Notes: generated by a model not told the origin, from the sequence alone. 64,000 nt of DNA from Prauserella_A sp040645195 (GCF_040645195.1 NZ_JBEYXW010000003.1:62001-126000); one strand, 5' to 3'. Positions 15,622 to 24,252 are shown, counted from the stretch's first letter. Program-made: numbers and translations.

Positions 15622-17784
15622 ATGACGGCACGAACCGAGGAGACTCCGCCCGCGTCCAGACGCGGGCGGGGCCGCGTCTGGACATCGGCGTGGGTCCTGC
15701 TCCTCGTGCTCGTCGTCACCGGGTTCGGCTTCGTCGCCTCCCGCTCCGCCGCGGTGCCCGACAACGGGCCGCCACACGATGGCACGGCCGCCGCGCACCG
15801 CGCGATCGAGGCGCTTCTCCGACCGGGGCCCTCTCCCGATGCCCTCGACCTACTGCCGCCCGACTTCACCGCGGTGACCGGTGTCGTACCGGGCAGCCTG
15901 GCGGCACGCGACGGCACGGTGAGGACCGTCCACGTCGACGGCGGGTGCTCCACCCCATGGGGCGACGACAACACGCGCTGGGACTTCGGCACACCGTGCA
16001 AGGCACACGACCTCGGCTACGACCTGCTGCGCTACGCCGAGAAGAAAGGTCACCCCCTGAGCCAGGACGTGCGCCGGGCCCTCGACGACCGGCTGTCGGC
16101 CGACATGCACGCCACCTGCCGGCTCAACCCGCGGGGGTCGGAGAGCGTGTGTCAAGTCGTGGCGTCGTTGTACTCCGCGGGGCTGGTGGCGAACTCATGG
16201 CACCAGCGCTGGGGGCCGCCGATCGGCGAGCCGCTCACACCGATACTCGCCGGCGTCGCGGCGATCGGCCTGCTGCTGTCGTTCCGGCTGCGCGGCTGGC
16301 TCGGCATGCGGCGTACCCGGCCGCGACGCACCCCCACCGCCCTGAGGACCGTTTCCCGGCCGGTGGATCGGTGGACCGTGCTCGGTGTGGCCAGCATCGC
16401 GCTGCTCGTCCTCGGTGAGGCTTCGGTCGCGCTCGCGAGGTGGGCAGGTGCGCCCCCGGCCCTGCTGTGGCCGTTCACCTGGGTTGCGCAGCTGGCGTTC
16501 GTGTTCTTCTTCGCGGGAGGCCACGCCAACCTCACGGGCTGGCGAGCCGTGCGCGAGTCCGGCGGTGGGTACCGCGAGTACCTGGCACACCGGACCAGCT
16601 GGCTGCTGCGCCTGACGCTGGTCTTCGCCGTGGTCGCGTTCGCCGTGCCGATCGCGCTGGAGGTGCTCGCGATCCCGGCCCCCACCACCGAGATCGTGGT
16701 CCGGATCGCGCTGCATCCGTTGTGGCTGCTCGGGGTGTACGTACTCACCGTCGTCGCGACGCCCGCCATGCACGCGCTGCACCGGCGGGCACCGGTTGCC
16801 GTCGCGCTCACGCTCACCGGCCTGCTGATACTGACCGAGCTCGTCACGCGCCGGCTCGGCCCGACGGCGCTGGACCACGCCGCGACACTGTTGCTGGCCC
16901 TGCTCGCCCAGCAGCTGGCTTTCGCCCACCTCGACCGGCCCGGCCGGCGATCGTGGGCGCTGGTGGTCGCCGTCGCCGGGCTCGCCGCTCTCGGCGCAGG
17001 GGCAGCCGCGGGCCTCGTGCCGGTGACCATGCTCGGAGTCGCGGGCGCACCACCCGCGCTCGCGGCTCCGGTGCTGCCGGTACTGCTGCTCGGTCTCGTC
17101 CAGCTGAGTGCGCTGAGCATGCTGCGTCCCTGGCTCGGCCGGCTCGCCGCGCGACCGGGCGTGCTGCAGGCCACCCGGTTCGCCGCACGGGCACCGATGA
17201 GCCTGTACCTCGTCTTCCTCGCCGCGATGTTGCTGGTTGTTGCCGCCGTGTACCTGCCGGGCAGGCTCGATGCGGGCAGCGGCAAGGTGCTCGTGGCCGT
17301 CGCGATACTCACCGGGCCTGCCGCGCTGGTGTTCTGGTGGTTCGAGCGACATCTCGGCCACCAACCGCCGCTGGTGCCCGCGGGACCGGTCGCCGCGAGC
17401 GGACTGGACCGCGTGCTCGGCTACGCGGCTACCACGGCAGGAATCGGGTACTCCACGATCGGGGTGTTCGGTTTCGCGGTCAGTAGCTTCGGCGGAACGG
17501 CGAACGCCCTGCTACCGGGGTTACCAATGGATTCCATCCAGAGCCTGGTCCAGTTGCTGCTCGGCATGTCGCTGCTGCACACCGTGCGCACGGGCAGCAC
17601 GAGCGCACCACGCACCTGGCTGTTGACCGCACTGGTGTGCGTGTCGCCACTACTGTCCGCGACCGCCGGCCCCGATACCCTGGCGGTTGGCGTCATTGTG
17701 TACGGCGCCACGGTGGTGCTGGCTGTGGCGGCGGCGTTGGCTACGGTGTGGGCCAGTCGCACGGCGAGCAGCTACGCAGGGTAA
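15622..17784 (+). CDS. Phospholipase A2 domain fused to a multi-pass membrane (acyltransferase-like) protein
   Basis: A 720-residue protein with a signal anchor at residues ~20-40 followed by a bacterial phospholipase A2 domain: Cys109, and CKAHDLGYDLLRY with Cys126 and the catalytic dyad His129/Asp130. The remaining ~500 residues hold about 12 membrane segments. The segment FVFFFAGGHANLTGWR followed by a basic loop recalls acyltransferase-3 family proteins, but the family's usual catalytic His motif is not clear. Secreted PLA2 enzymes of actinomycetes release fatty acids from phospholipids; a fused membrane acyltransferase could reuse or redirect the acyl chains. The second role is an inference. 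ATG 15622 was preferred over TTG 15613. Confidence 0.75.
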   Translation: MTARTEETPPASRRGRGRVWTSAWVLLLVLVVTGFGFVASRSAAVPDNGPPHDGTAAAHRAIEALLRPGPSPDALDLLPPDFTAVTGVVPGSLAARDGTVRTVHVDGGCSTPWGDDNTRWDFGTPCKAHDLGYDLLRYAEKKGHPLSQDVRRALDDRLSADMHATCRLNPRGSESVCQVVASLYSAGLVANSWHQRWGPPIGEPLTPILAGVAAIGLLLSFRLRGWLGMRRTRPRRTPTALRTVSRPVDRWTVLGVASIALLVLGEASVALARWAGAPPALLWPFTWVAQLAFVFFFAGGHANLTGWRAVRESGGGYREYLAHRTSWLLRLTLVFAVVAFAVPIALEVLAIPAPTTEIVVRIALHPLWLLGVYVLTVVATPAMHALHRRAPVAVALTLTGLLILTELVTRRLGPTALDHAATLLLALLAQQLAFAHLDRPGRRSWALVVAVAGLAALGAGAAAGLVPVTMLGVAGAPPALAAPVLPVLLLGLVQLSALSMLRPWLGRLAARPGVLQATRFAARAPMSLYLVFLAAMLLVVAAVYLPGRLDAGSGKVLVAVAILTGPAALVFWWFERHLGHQPPLVPAGPVAASGLDRVLGYAATTAGIGYSTIGVFGFAVSSFGGTANALLPGLPMDSIQSLVQLLLGMSLLHTVRTGSTSAPRTWLLTALVCVSPLLSATAGPDTLAVGVIVYGATVVLAVAAALATVWASRTASSYAG

Positions 17785-17812
17785 ACGAGCGCCACACCGG
17801 AACCGGGACGAC

Positions 17813-17832
17813 CACACCACCGGATCGGTGTG
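17813..17832 (+). terminator. Small hairpin between the PLA2-fusion and LCP genes
   Basis: CACACC-N8-GGTGTG, a 6-base stem 28 bases after the stop of the PLA2-fusion gene. It is a weak terminator candidate, or an operator for the LCP gene. Confidence 0.3.
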
Positions 17833-17908
17833 CCACGCTACGACAACCTGGATCGCCGCTCAGACGTCACATATGGGACCGTAACTGTCGAGGAAAGGAG
17901 CCGTTGGC

Positions 17909-19645
17909 GTGGACTACCCGCCGCGGGACTCCCCGCGAGGCCGTGGTCCCGCGAGGCCGTGGCAGGACCGCGCGGGCGGCTCACCGGTACCGCCGGGCGG
18001 CGGTCGTCCGGTGCCACCACCTGGGGGCAGGTCGGTGCCACCAGACGGTGGCAGGCGTGTTCCCTCGCCCGGCCGCAGGCCTGCGCCACGTGAGACGTCC
18101 GGTTCCTCCTCCGCCGGCAAACGGTCTGCCGCACAGCCCCCTCGACGCCCTCCGACACAGCGCCCGCGCACACCGCCACCGCCACCGCCGCCCAAGCGGC
18201 GCACGCTGCGCGGACCGAAGATCGTGCTGGTCATCGTCTCGGCGCTGGTGATGACGGCCACCGGCTATGCGTGGGCGGTGATGCAGGGGCTGGTCAACGG
18301 GCTGACCGTGACCGATGTGATCGCCGAGCCCAACGACCTGCCCGCGGACGGTGCTCGCGACATCCTGCTGGTCGGCATGGACAGCCGCACCGATGCGCAG
18401 GGCAACCCACTGTCCGAGGAGATGCTCGCGAAGCTGCGCGCCGGTGTCTCCGATGGTGCGCTCAACACCGACACGCTGATCCTCGTCCACATACCCAACG
18501 ACGGTAAGAAGGCCGTGGCGATCTCGCTGCCACGTGACTCCTATGTCGATATCCCGGGATTCGGCAAACACAAGATCAACTCGGCCTACGCCCGCGCCAA
18601 GCTCGCTGCCCGCGACGAACTCCAGCAGCAGGGCGTCACCGACTCCAGGGAGCTGGAGCTCCGCAGCAACCAGGAGGGCGCGAAGACCCTCATCAAGACT
18701 GTGGAGGAGCTCACCGGGGCGACCATCGACAACTACGCCGCGATCAACCTGCTCGGCTTCTACGACATCACGCAGGCCATCGGTGGCGTGGACGTCTGCC
18801 TGAACAAAGCGGTCGACGACTCGTACTCGGGGGCGAAGTTCAACGCCGGTCCGCAGACGATCTCGGGTTTCCAGGCGCTCGCCTTCGTCCGGCAGCGGCA
18901 TGGCCTGCTGCGTGGCGACCTCGACCGGGTCGTCCGCCAGCAGGTGTTCATGGCAGGCCTTGCCCGCAAGGTTCTCTCCGCCGGCACGCTGGCCGATCCG
19001 GCCAGACTGAACGGACTGATCAATGCCGTCCAGAAGTCGGTGGTGGTCAACCAGGGCTGGGACCTGATCGGCTTCGCACAGCAGCTGCAGGGGCTCTCGG
19101 GTGGGCAGATCCAGTTCGACACCATCCCCGTCGTGAACCCCGAGTACGACACCGTGGAAGACGGCCAGGCCGTCCAGGTGGACCCGCAGGAGGTCCGCCA
19201 GTTCGTGCAGCAGCTCAACGGTGTGCAGCCCAGCAAGGGGAGCGCCCCGGCGCCGGACGCCGGCGAGATCACCGTCGACGTGCTCAACGCATCAGGCGTC
19301 ACCGGGCTCGCGGGCCAGGTGGCGGAGTCCCTGGTGCAGCAGGGATTCGTCCAGGGCGAGGTCGACAACGCCACGGCCAGGTCCACCACTGTCGTGCAGG
19401 TTCCTGCCGGTCAGGAAAAGGCGGGCGAGAAGGTGGCCGACGCGATCGGCGGGGCCGAGGTCGCCACCGACTCGAGCGTGCCTGCCGGGCATGTGCGGGT
19501 GCTGCTGGCGCCCGACTACTCCCCCGACGACAGCACGTCCGGCGTGGCGCAGCCGGCAATGCAGCCGCAGGCGCCTCCCGTCGCACAACAGCCACCCACC
19601 CAAGAGCCGCCGATCACCGCGCAAGGCGTGACCTGCGTCAACTAA
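17909..19645 (+). CDS. LytR-CpsA-Psr (LCP) family cell-wall ligase with LytR_C domain
   Basis: A 578-residue protein with a ~95-residue Pro/Arg-rich cytoplasmic tail, one membrane helix (~105-125), an extracellular LCP domain and a C-terminal LytR_C domain. The LCP domain has ILLVGMDSRTD, ISLPRDSYVDIPGFGKHKINSA and FVRQRHGLLRGDLDRVVRQQ, including the conserved Asp and Arg residues that bind the pyrophosphate of lipid-linked substrates. The LytR_C domain has ITVDVLNASGVTGLAGQVA. LCP enzymes attach arabinogalactan or teichoic-type polymers to peptidoglycan. GTG 17909 follows AAAGGAG. The C-terminus is rich in Gln and Pro. Confidence 0.95.
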   Translation: MDYPPRDSPRGRGPARPWQDRAGGSPVPPGGGRPVPPPGGRSVPPDGGRRVPSPGRRPAPRETSGSSSAGKRSAAQPPRRPPTQRPRTPPPPPPPKRRTLRGPKIVLVIVSALVMTATGYAWAVMQGLVNGLTVTDVIAEPNDLPADGARDILLVGMDSRTDAQGNPLSEEMLAKLRAGVSDGALNTDTLILVHIPNDGKKAVAISLPRDSYVDIPGFGKHKINSAYARAKLAARDELQQQGVTDSRELELRSNQEGAKTLIKTVEELTGATIDNYAAINLLGFYDITQAIGGVDVCLNKAVDDSYSGAKFNAGPQTISGFQALAFVRQRHGLLRGDLDRVVRQQVFMAGLARKVLSAGTLADPARLNGLINAVQKSVVVNQGWDLIGFAQQLQGLSGGQIQFDTIPVVNPEYDTVEDGQAVQVDPQEVRQFVQQLNGVQPSKGSAPAPDAGEITVDVLNASGVTGLAGQVAESLVQQGFVQGEVDNATARSTTVVQVPAGQEKAGEKVADAIGGAEVATDSSVPAGHVRVLLAPDYSPDDSTSGVAQPAMQPQAPPVAQQPPTQEPPITAQGVTCVN

Positions 19646-20002
19646 GAGGTCACGCAGATAGGGAACGTTCGGGCTGGCCCACCTGGGACCCGCCCTCCGC
19701 CTTGTATCCCCGGGTGCGGGTGTCCCGCAAGACGCCGCCGCCTGGACGCCGCCACGCCTCGGGGTCCGGGTGTCCCCGAAATTCAGCCGAGACCCCTATC
19801 CGCGCGACCTCCAAGCCTGGGTGAGCCCATTCGGTGCCTTTTGATCGCCCATTCGGAGTAGTTGAAGGACTTTCATCAAAATTTCTACGTATGCCGCGTA
19901 AGCCAAAGCGGCCCGGTCGCTTTCACTGCCGTGATGAACGCATGCGCTGTGCCGCCTCAGTCGGTGCACGGCAGCTCACGGGGTGCAGGCGAAGGACCGG
20001 GA
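19646..20002. other. 357-base spacer between LCP and XRE genes
   Basis: No gene is supported here. The only notable features are a C/G-rich stretch with CGGGTG-TCCCG-like repeats (19707-19785) that could end LCP transcription, and a locally AT-richer segment (19845-19890) that could hold the promoter of the XRE gene. If the XRE protein starts further upstream (the frame is open to 19862), the spacer is shorter. Confidence 0.4.
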
Positions 20003-20476
20003 GTGCAGCTCGACGCGGATACGTACCAGCGGATTCTGGGTGAAGAACTACGCAAGCTCCGCAAGAAGCGAGGGTGGACACGCAAGGAGCTCAACCAGCG
20101 CCTGCAGAGCGATATCTCGCTCCAGACGCTGGCGACCTATGAGCTCGGTACGCGGCAGTGCTCCATCGTCCGGCTGGTCGAGCTGTGCCTGGCAATGGAC
20201 GAGCTGCCGCAGAACCTGCTGGCGCGCGTGCACAAGCGGGTGTTCGGCGAGGAACCCGGCCGGATCCGCGTGAACCTTGCCCGGGTGGTCGCCACCGACC
20301 AGCAGGGCCTCGAGCCACTACGCCGCTGGGCGGAGGGCAGGCTGACCCAGTCGAGCAGCGCCGACGTGCTGCTCGATCTGCCGGCTCTGGATCGGATGGC
20401 CGAGCTCTGTGGTCTGCCGACCCAGGAGCTGATCGGCAGGCTCCGCGACCTGTCCGTGGTGTCCACCAGCCAGTGA
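20003..20476 (+). CDS. XRE-type helix-turn-helix regulator
   Basis: A 157-residue protein with an N-terminal Cro/C1-type HTH: LGEELRKLRKKRGWTRKELN and ISLQTLATYELGTRQ at about residues 12-50. The C-terminal ~90 residues (RVHKRVFGEEPGRIRVNLAR...) show no recognisable ligand domain. Well-conserved single-copy proteins of this shape occur in actinomycetes, but their targets are not known to me. GTG 20003 has AAGGA 7 bases upstream; the frame is open to 19862, but the added residues have no HTH-like character. Confidence 0.8.
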   Translation: MQLDADTYQRILGEELRKLRKKRGWTRKELNQRLQSDISLQTLATYELGTRQCSIVRLVELCLAMDELPQNLLARVHKRVFGEEPGRIRVNLARVVATDQQGLEPLRRWAEGRLTQSSSADVLLDLPALDRMAELCGLPTQELIGRLRDLSVVSTSQ

Positions 20477-20486
20477 GCTGAGGCCG

Positions 20487-21956
20487 CTACCGGATGAGCT
20501 CGAAGTCGTCGGCACGCACGTTGCGGGTCTGGAGCCAGTACCGCCACGTGAAGCCTGGCCAGATGGTGCGGTTGACGCCCTTGGCGTCCAGGTACCAGCT
20601 CGTGCAGCCGCCCCGGGTCCAGATGCCGTGCTCGAGCTTGCGCTGGATGTCGTCGTTGAACTCCGCCTGCACGTCCCGCCGCACGTCGAGCGCCGCCGCG
20701 CCACGCGACTCGACGAGACGGATGGCCTCGCTGATGTAGCGGATCTGCTGTTCGATCATGAACACCACCGAGTTGTGGCCGAGGCCGGTGTTAGGACCGA
20801 GCAGGAAGAACAGGTTCGGAAAGCCGGCGACCGTGATGCCCTTGTGGGTCTGCATGCCCTCCGCCGACCACAGCTTGCCCAGGTTGCGACTGCCCGTTCC
20901 GATGATGTCGAGGTCGTCGAAGGCGTCGGTGACGTGGAAGCCGGTGCCGTAGATGATCGCGTCGACCTCGTGTTCACGTCCCGAGGTGTCGATGATGCCA
21001 CGCTCGGTGACCTCAGTGACGCCGTCGGTGATGACCTCGACGTTGCCGCGGTTCAGCGCCGGGTAGTAGTCGTTGGAGATCAGCACGCGCTTGCAGCCCA
21101 TGACATAGCTCGGCGTGAGCTTCTCGCGTAGCACCGGGTCGCTGATGTGTCTGTCGATGTGCCGCTTGGCGATCTTCTGCACGAGCCTCATCAGGCGCGG
21201 TTCGCGGTTGAACCCGACCGCCCGCAGTTCCAGCAACCAGTAGAGGAGGTTGCGGTACGCGCGCTGCGCCACCGGCACGCGGGCGAACAGCTCCTTGGCC
21301 CACTCCGGCATGACGTGATCCGGTTTCGGCATGATCCACGGCGGTGTCCGCTGGAACACCGTCAGCCGCGTCACTTCACCGGCGATGTGCGGCACGAACT
21401 GGATGGCGCTGGCACCGGTGCCGATGACCGCGACCTTCTGGTTCCTCAGGTCATAATCGTGCTCCCACGCGGCGGAATGGAAGGCCCTGCCCCGGAACCG
21501 TTCGATGCCGGCCAGCCCGGGAACCTGCGGCAGGTGCAGCGCACCCACGCCGGCGACGAGGAACCTGCCGACGACCTCGACGCCGCCCGCGGTGGCCACG
21601 TGCCACCGGTTCTCGTCCGGATCCCAGCGTGCGCCGGTCACGTCCTGGCCGAACCGGACGAACCGGCGCAGGTCGTACTTGGCGGCAACGCGCCGCAGGT
21701 ACTCGTGGATCTCCGGCTGCGGCGAGAACGACCGGGACCAGCGCGGGTTCTGCTCGAAGGAGAACGAGTACATGTGCGACTGGACGTCGCACGCGCAGCC
21801 GGGATACGTGTTGTCGCGCCAGGTACCGCCGATGTCGCCGGCCTTCTCGAGGAGCACGAAGTCGTCGCGGCCCTCCTTGCGGAGCTGGATCGCCATGCCG
21901 AGCCCCGAGAACCCGGTACCGACGATGACGACTTCCGCCTCGATGCGGTTGCCCAT
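20487..21956 (-). CDS. Flavin-containing Baeyer-Villiger-type monooxygenase
   Basis: A 489-residue FAD/NADPH enzyme. The N-terminal FAD Rossmann motif VIVGTGFSGLGMAI, the Baeyer-Villiger fingerprint FRGRAFHSAAWEHD, the NADPH motif VIGTGASAIQFVPHI and the late YGTGFH motif are all present. Members insert oxygen next to ketones (cyclohexanone or steroid-type substrates) or oxidise heteroatoms; the substrate is not predictable. It is divergent from a TetR gene, with a nested inverted repeat between them that is probably the repressor's operator. Confidence 0.93.
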   Translation of the reverse strand: MGNRIEAEVVIVGTGFSGLGMAIQLRKEGRDDFVLLEKAGDIGGTWRDNTYPGCACDVQSHMYSFSFEQNPRWSRSFSPQPEIHEYLRRVAAKYDLRRFVRFGQDVTGARWDPDENRWHVATAGGVEVVGRFLVAGVGALHLPQVPGLAGIERFRGRAFHSAAWEHDYDLRNQKVAVIGTGASAIQFVPHIAGEVTRLTVFQRTPPWIMPKPDHVMPEWAKELFARVPVAQRAYRNLLYWLLELRAVGFNREPRLMRLVQKIAKRHIDRHISDPVLREKLTPSYVMGCKRVLISNDYYPALNRGNVEVITDGVTEVTERGIIDTSGREHEVDAIIYGTGFHVTDAFDDLDIIGTGSRNLGKLWSAEGMQTHKGITVAGFPNLFFLLGPNTGLGHNSVVFMIEQQIRYISEAIRLVESRGAAALDVRRDVQAEFNDDIQRKLEHGIWTRGGCTSWYLDAKGVNRTIWPGFTWRYWLQTRNVRADDFELIR

Positions 21957-21981
21957 GGCGCCTCCCTGACGCAGTTCCCGT

Positions 21982-22022
21982 TACCGGAAGTCCATCTTAC
22001 TGGGAGTAAGTTACTTCCGGTA
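21982..22022. promoter_or_regulatory. Nested inverted-repeat operator between monooxygenase and TetR genes
   Basis: The outer arms TACCGGAAGT (21982-21991) and ACTTCCGGTA (22013-22022) are perfectly complementary. Between them lies a second perfect palindrome, CTTACTGGGAGTAAG (21996-22010). The inner site has the TTACTNNNAGTAA-like form seen in TetR operators, and the nested layout could bind two dimers. It sits 25 bases before the monooxygenase start and 11 bases before the TetR start. Confidence 0.7.
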
Positions 22023-22033
22023 GAGTGAACAGC

Positions 22034-22651
22034 GTGAGCGCAGCCGCGAAGTCCCAGGCGCCGCGCAAGCGCATGCCCCGTGCGCAGCGTGAGCGGCAGA
22101 TGGTCGAGATCGCCGAAATCGTGTTCGCCGAACGCGGATACTCCGCGGCATCCATGGACGACATCGCCGACCGGGTCGGCGTGTCCAAGCCGATGCTCTA
22201 CGAGTACTTCAACTCCAAGGAAGGCCTGCTCCTCGCGTGCATCAGCGAGGCGAGGGCCCAACTGCGGCACGTCACCGAGCAGGCCGTGGCCGGCGCAACA
22301 GACGCGCAGGACGCGATGCGCCGCGGCTTGCAGGCGTTCTTCGTGTTCATCCGTGAGCGCAGGCAGGCGTGGGCACTGGTACGGCACGAGTCGACCCTCA
22401 TCGGCACGTCGGCGGCACAGGAGATCGAGGCGACCCGCCAGCAGCAGACGGACCTGATCGCCGCATTGATGACTGGCTACTTCGATGACGCCGATGCCGG
22501 CCGCGTCGAAGCGGCAGCGGAATTCGTCGTCGGGGGCTGCGAGCGGCTCGCCATCTGGTGCGAGCGGCACGAGGACGTCACCCCCGAAGTCGCCACGCAA
22601 CACGCCATGGACCTGCTGTGGTACGGCCTGGAGCGGCTTGCTACCCGATAA
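22034..22651 (+). CDS. TetR family transcriptional regulator of the monooxygenase
   Basis: A 205-residue TetR repressor. The DNA-binding domain reads AEIVFAERGYSAASMDDIADRVGVSKPMLYEYFNSKEGLL, a textbook TetR_N signature. The C-terminal half resembles the TetR_C_7-type ligand domain (FFVFIRERRQAWALV). It probably represses the divergent monooxygenase gene and itself. GTG 22034 was preferred over GTG 22025, because the latter starts almost on the operator. Confidence 0.92.
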   Translation: MSAAAKSQAPRKRMPRAQRERQMVEIAEIVFAERGYSAASMDDIADRVGVSKPMLYEYFNSKEGLLLACISEARAQLRHVTEQAVAGATDAQDAMRRGLQAFFVFIRERRQAWALVRHESTLIGTSAAQEIEATRQQQTDLIAALMTGYFDDADAGRVEAAAEFVVGGCERLAIWCERHEDVTPEVATQHAMDLLWYGLERLATR

Positions 22652-22692
22652 TCAACCGAGCGAGATCGGTGAACTGCCCTAAGTAGTGACAC

Positions 22693-22716
22693 ACTGAGAG
22701 TGTTCTCACGCTCAGT
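22693..22716. terminator. Interrupted inverted repeat after the TetR gene
   Basis: ACTGAG-a-GTG-ttct-CAC-g-CTCAGT forms a 9-base interrupted stem 42 bases after the TetR stop. It could be a terminator or an operator for the next gene; the surrounding 229-base spacer is otherwise featureless. Confidence 0.4.
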
Positions 22717-22880
22717 AGTTTCTGACACATTGTCGTATTGCTGGATCGACGAAAACGTAACAGAATCTCAACGAGCGCCTGACGGGCACACCCGATCGGG
22801 TTGTTTGTGAACTGGCGTCATAAGACAGCGCCGAAACAGTCTCCCACTGTGGGCAACGCTGTCGGAAGAGGGGTGGACTG

Positions 22881-23426
22881 GTGGCGCAAGCGATCACTGC
22901 CGTGTATGTGCAGGAAGACGACGACTGGACTGTCACGGTCGCCGGGTGGGGGAAGGAACTCGACGACAGGGCGCCGGGGATCATCGCGGCGCGCGATCGG
23001 GCCGACCAGCTGGTCGAGAAGATCGCGCCCGAGGGCGCGAGCCCGACGGTCGTGCATCTGCTCAACGGCAGCGCGCTGGAGTTCACGAGCGTCTACATGA
23101 CGGCTCGCCTCGCGCGCTCCGAGCCGGAGAGCGAGGAGCTGGAGAACAAGACGGAAGCCGCGGGGAAGGTGGCGACCACGCCCGAGCAGCCGAAGCCGAG
23201 ATCCCGGCGAGCTGCCGCGAACAAGAACGATGGCGAGGCGGCCGCGAAGCCGACGAGGCGTGGGGTGCCGCGCAAGGAACTCAGCAAGAGCCCCAAGACC
23301 GCGGCGAAGAAGGAGACCCCGAGCCGGCAGAACAAGAGCAACACGCCCCGGGCCGAGAACAACTACGCGTCCAGCGCCGCCGGAAGCCGGCCGCGCGCAG
23401 CTGGACAGGCCAGCGCGGCCGGCTGA
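22881..23426 (+). CDS. Conserved hypothetical protein with HicB-like N-terminus and basic tail
   Basis: A 181-residue protein. Residues 1-75 look like a small alpha/beta domain (ITAVYVQEDDDWTVTVAGW, then a helix AARDRADQLVEKI), resembling the HicB/UPF0150 fold that in toxin-antitoxin systems degrades or masks dsRNA-binding toxins. No HicA toxin gene is adjacent. The remaining ~100 residues are disordered and strongly basic (Lys, Arg, Ala, Ser), suggesting nucleic-acid contact. The GTG start has GAGGGG upstream. The function is unknown. Confidence 0.7.
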   Translation: MAQAITAVYVQEDDDWTVTVAGWGKELDDRAPGIIAARDRADQLVEKIAPEGASPTVVHLLNGSALEFTSVYMTARLARSEPESEELENKTEAAGKVATTPEQPKPRSRRAAANKNDGEAAAKPTRRGVPRKELSKSPKTAAKKETPSRQNKSNTPRAENNYASSAAGSRPRAAGQASAAG

Positions 23427-23462
23427 ACCCCACGTTGGGGCTGCTGACGCACCGTCGGTGCG

Positions 23463-23684
23463 TCAGCGCAGTAGCTTGCGCACCAGGAGCACCGCGATCA
23501 GCACACCAGCGCCGATCAGCGGGAACTTCACCTTGGGCTCCTCGAGCTTGGCGGTCAGGCTCGTCTTGGCGTTGTCGGCGAGCCGCTTCGGGCTGGCCCG
23601 GGTGCCGAGCTGGTCCAGCGTGGTGGCCAGCGCCTCCCTCGCCTTCTCGATGTCGCGTTCGATGGTCTCCGGATCGCGAGCCAC
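23463..23684 (-). CDS. DUF3618 family membrane protein
   Basis: A 73-residue protein. It begins ARDPETIERDIEKAREALATTLDQL, the amphipathic signature of DUF3618, and ends with a single membrane helix FPLIGAGVLIAVLLV followed by RKLLR. GTG 23684 was selected because GGAGGGAGG ends shortly before it; the longer frame to 23762 adds unlike sequence. DUF3618 proteins are often encoded with DUF4235 and phage-holin-like envelope proteins, but no partner is present here. It is convergent with the preceding gene. Confidence 0.85.
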   Translation of the reverse strand: MARDPETIERDIEKAREALATTLDQLGTRASPKRLADNAKTSLTAKLEEPKVKFPLIGAGVLIAVLLVRKLLR

Positions 23685-23767
23685 GTATCCTCCCTCGCTG
23701 AGCATGCTTGGCAGCAGCCTGCCACGGTAGATCAGCCGACCTGCGGCCACCCCATCTGCCACGCCGA

Positions 23768-23796
23768 TTCGACCGCGTTACCAGTACCGCTAGGCT
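23768..23796 (+). promoter_or_regulatory. Candidate promoter of the tRNA gene
   Basis: TTCGAC (23768-23773) and TAGGCT (23791-23796) are separated by exactly 17 bases, and the tRNA starts 10 bases later. Both hexamers fit actinobacterial housekeeping-sigma consensus forms. Confidence 0.55.
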
Positions 23797-23806
23797 TGAT
23801 CGGGTC

Positions 23807-23880
23807 GGGCCCGTAGCCCAATTGGCAGAGGCACACGGTTTAGGTCCGTGCCAGTGTGGGTTCGAGTCCCACCGGGCCCA
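23807..23880 (+). tRNA. tRNA with UAG anticodon (Leu by codon), class I shape
   Basis: A complete 74-base cloverleaf: acceptor stem GGGCCCG/CGGGCCC with A73 at 23880, D-arm GCC-GGC with GG in the loop, anticodon stem CACGG/CCGTG with loop TTTAGGT (anticodon TAG, 23841-23843), 5-base variable loop and T-arm GTGGG-TTCGAGT-CCCAC. CCA is not encoded. UAG reads the leucine codon CUA, but bacterial tRNA-Leu normally has a long variable arm and this one does not. Its charging identity is therefore uncertain. Confidence 0.85.
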
Positions 23881-23997
23881 CAACACCCCCTGACCTGCAG
23901 CGATGTATCGACCCTCACCCGCATCCTCGGGCGTCGTGCAGCAGAAATACAGCAAACGCCGGAATAGCGGCATGGAGACAGACCCGGAAGGGACTCC

Positions 23998-24252
23998 ATG
24001 CCCCAGATACAGATGCCCGCAGTCGAGCTGCGGAAGAACTTCACGCTGGTCGCCGAACGGCTTGCTGGGATGCGAGACGAGGCGTTGGCGGAGGCCAAGG
24101 TAGACGCAGATCCATACCTCCAACGCCTCTACAAGAGGGAGGCTTCGGCGTACCGGTTGGCGCTGAGCGCCCTGCACATCTGGACCCATGGTGAGTTCGG
24201 CCAAACGCTCGAAGACCAGCCAGGCGCCTATGGCGACGCGGCGACCCGATGA
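23998..24252 (+). CDS. Hypothetical small protein next to the tRNA
   Basis: An 84-residue, mostly helical protein (AVELRKNFTLVAERLAGMRDEAL, LYKREASAYRLALSALH). No family is recognised. Its position 118 bases after a tRNA and its ATGA overlap with the next short gene suggest a remnant of an integrated element, where such small helical proteins are common. Confidence 0.6.
   Translation: MPQIQMPAVELRKNFTLVAERLAGMRDEALAEAKVDADPYLQRLYKREASAYRLALSALHIWTHGEFGQTLEDQPGAYGDAATR

Noticed and set aside
23881..23997. attL site of an integrative element after the tRNA
   Set aside because: No matching copy of the tRNA 3' end and no integrase was found in the window, so an attachment site cannot be claimed.
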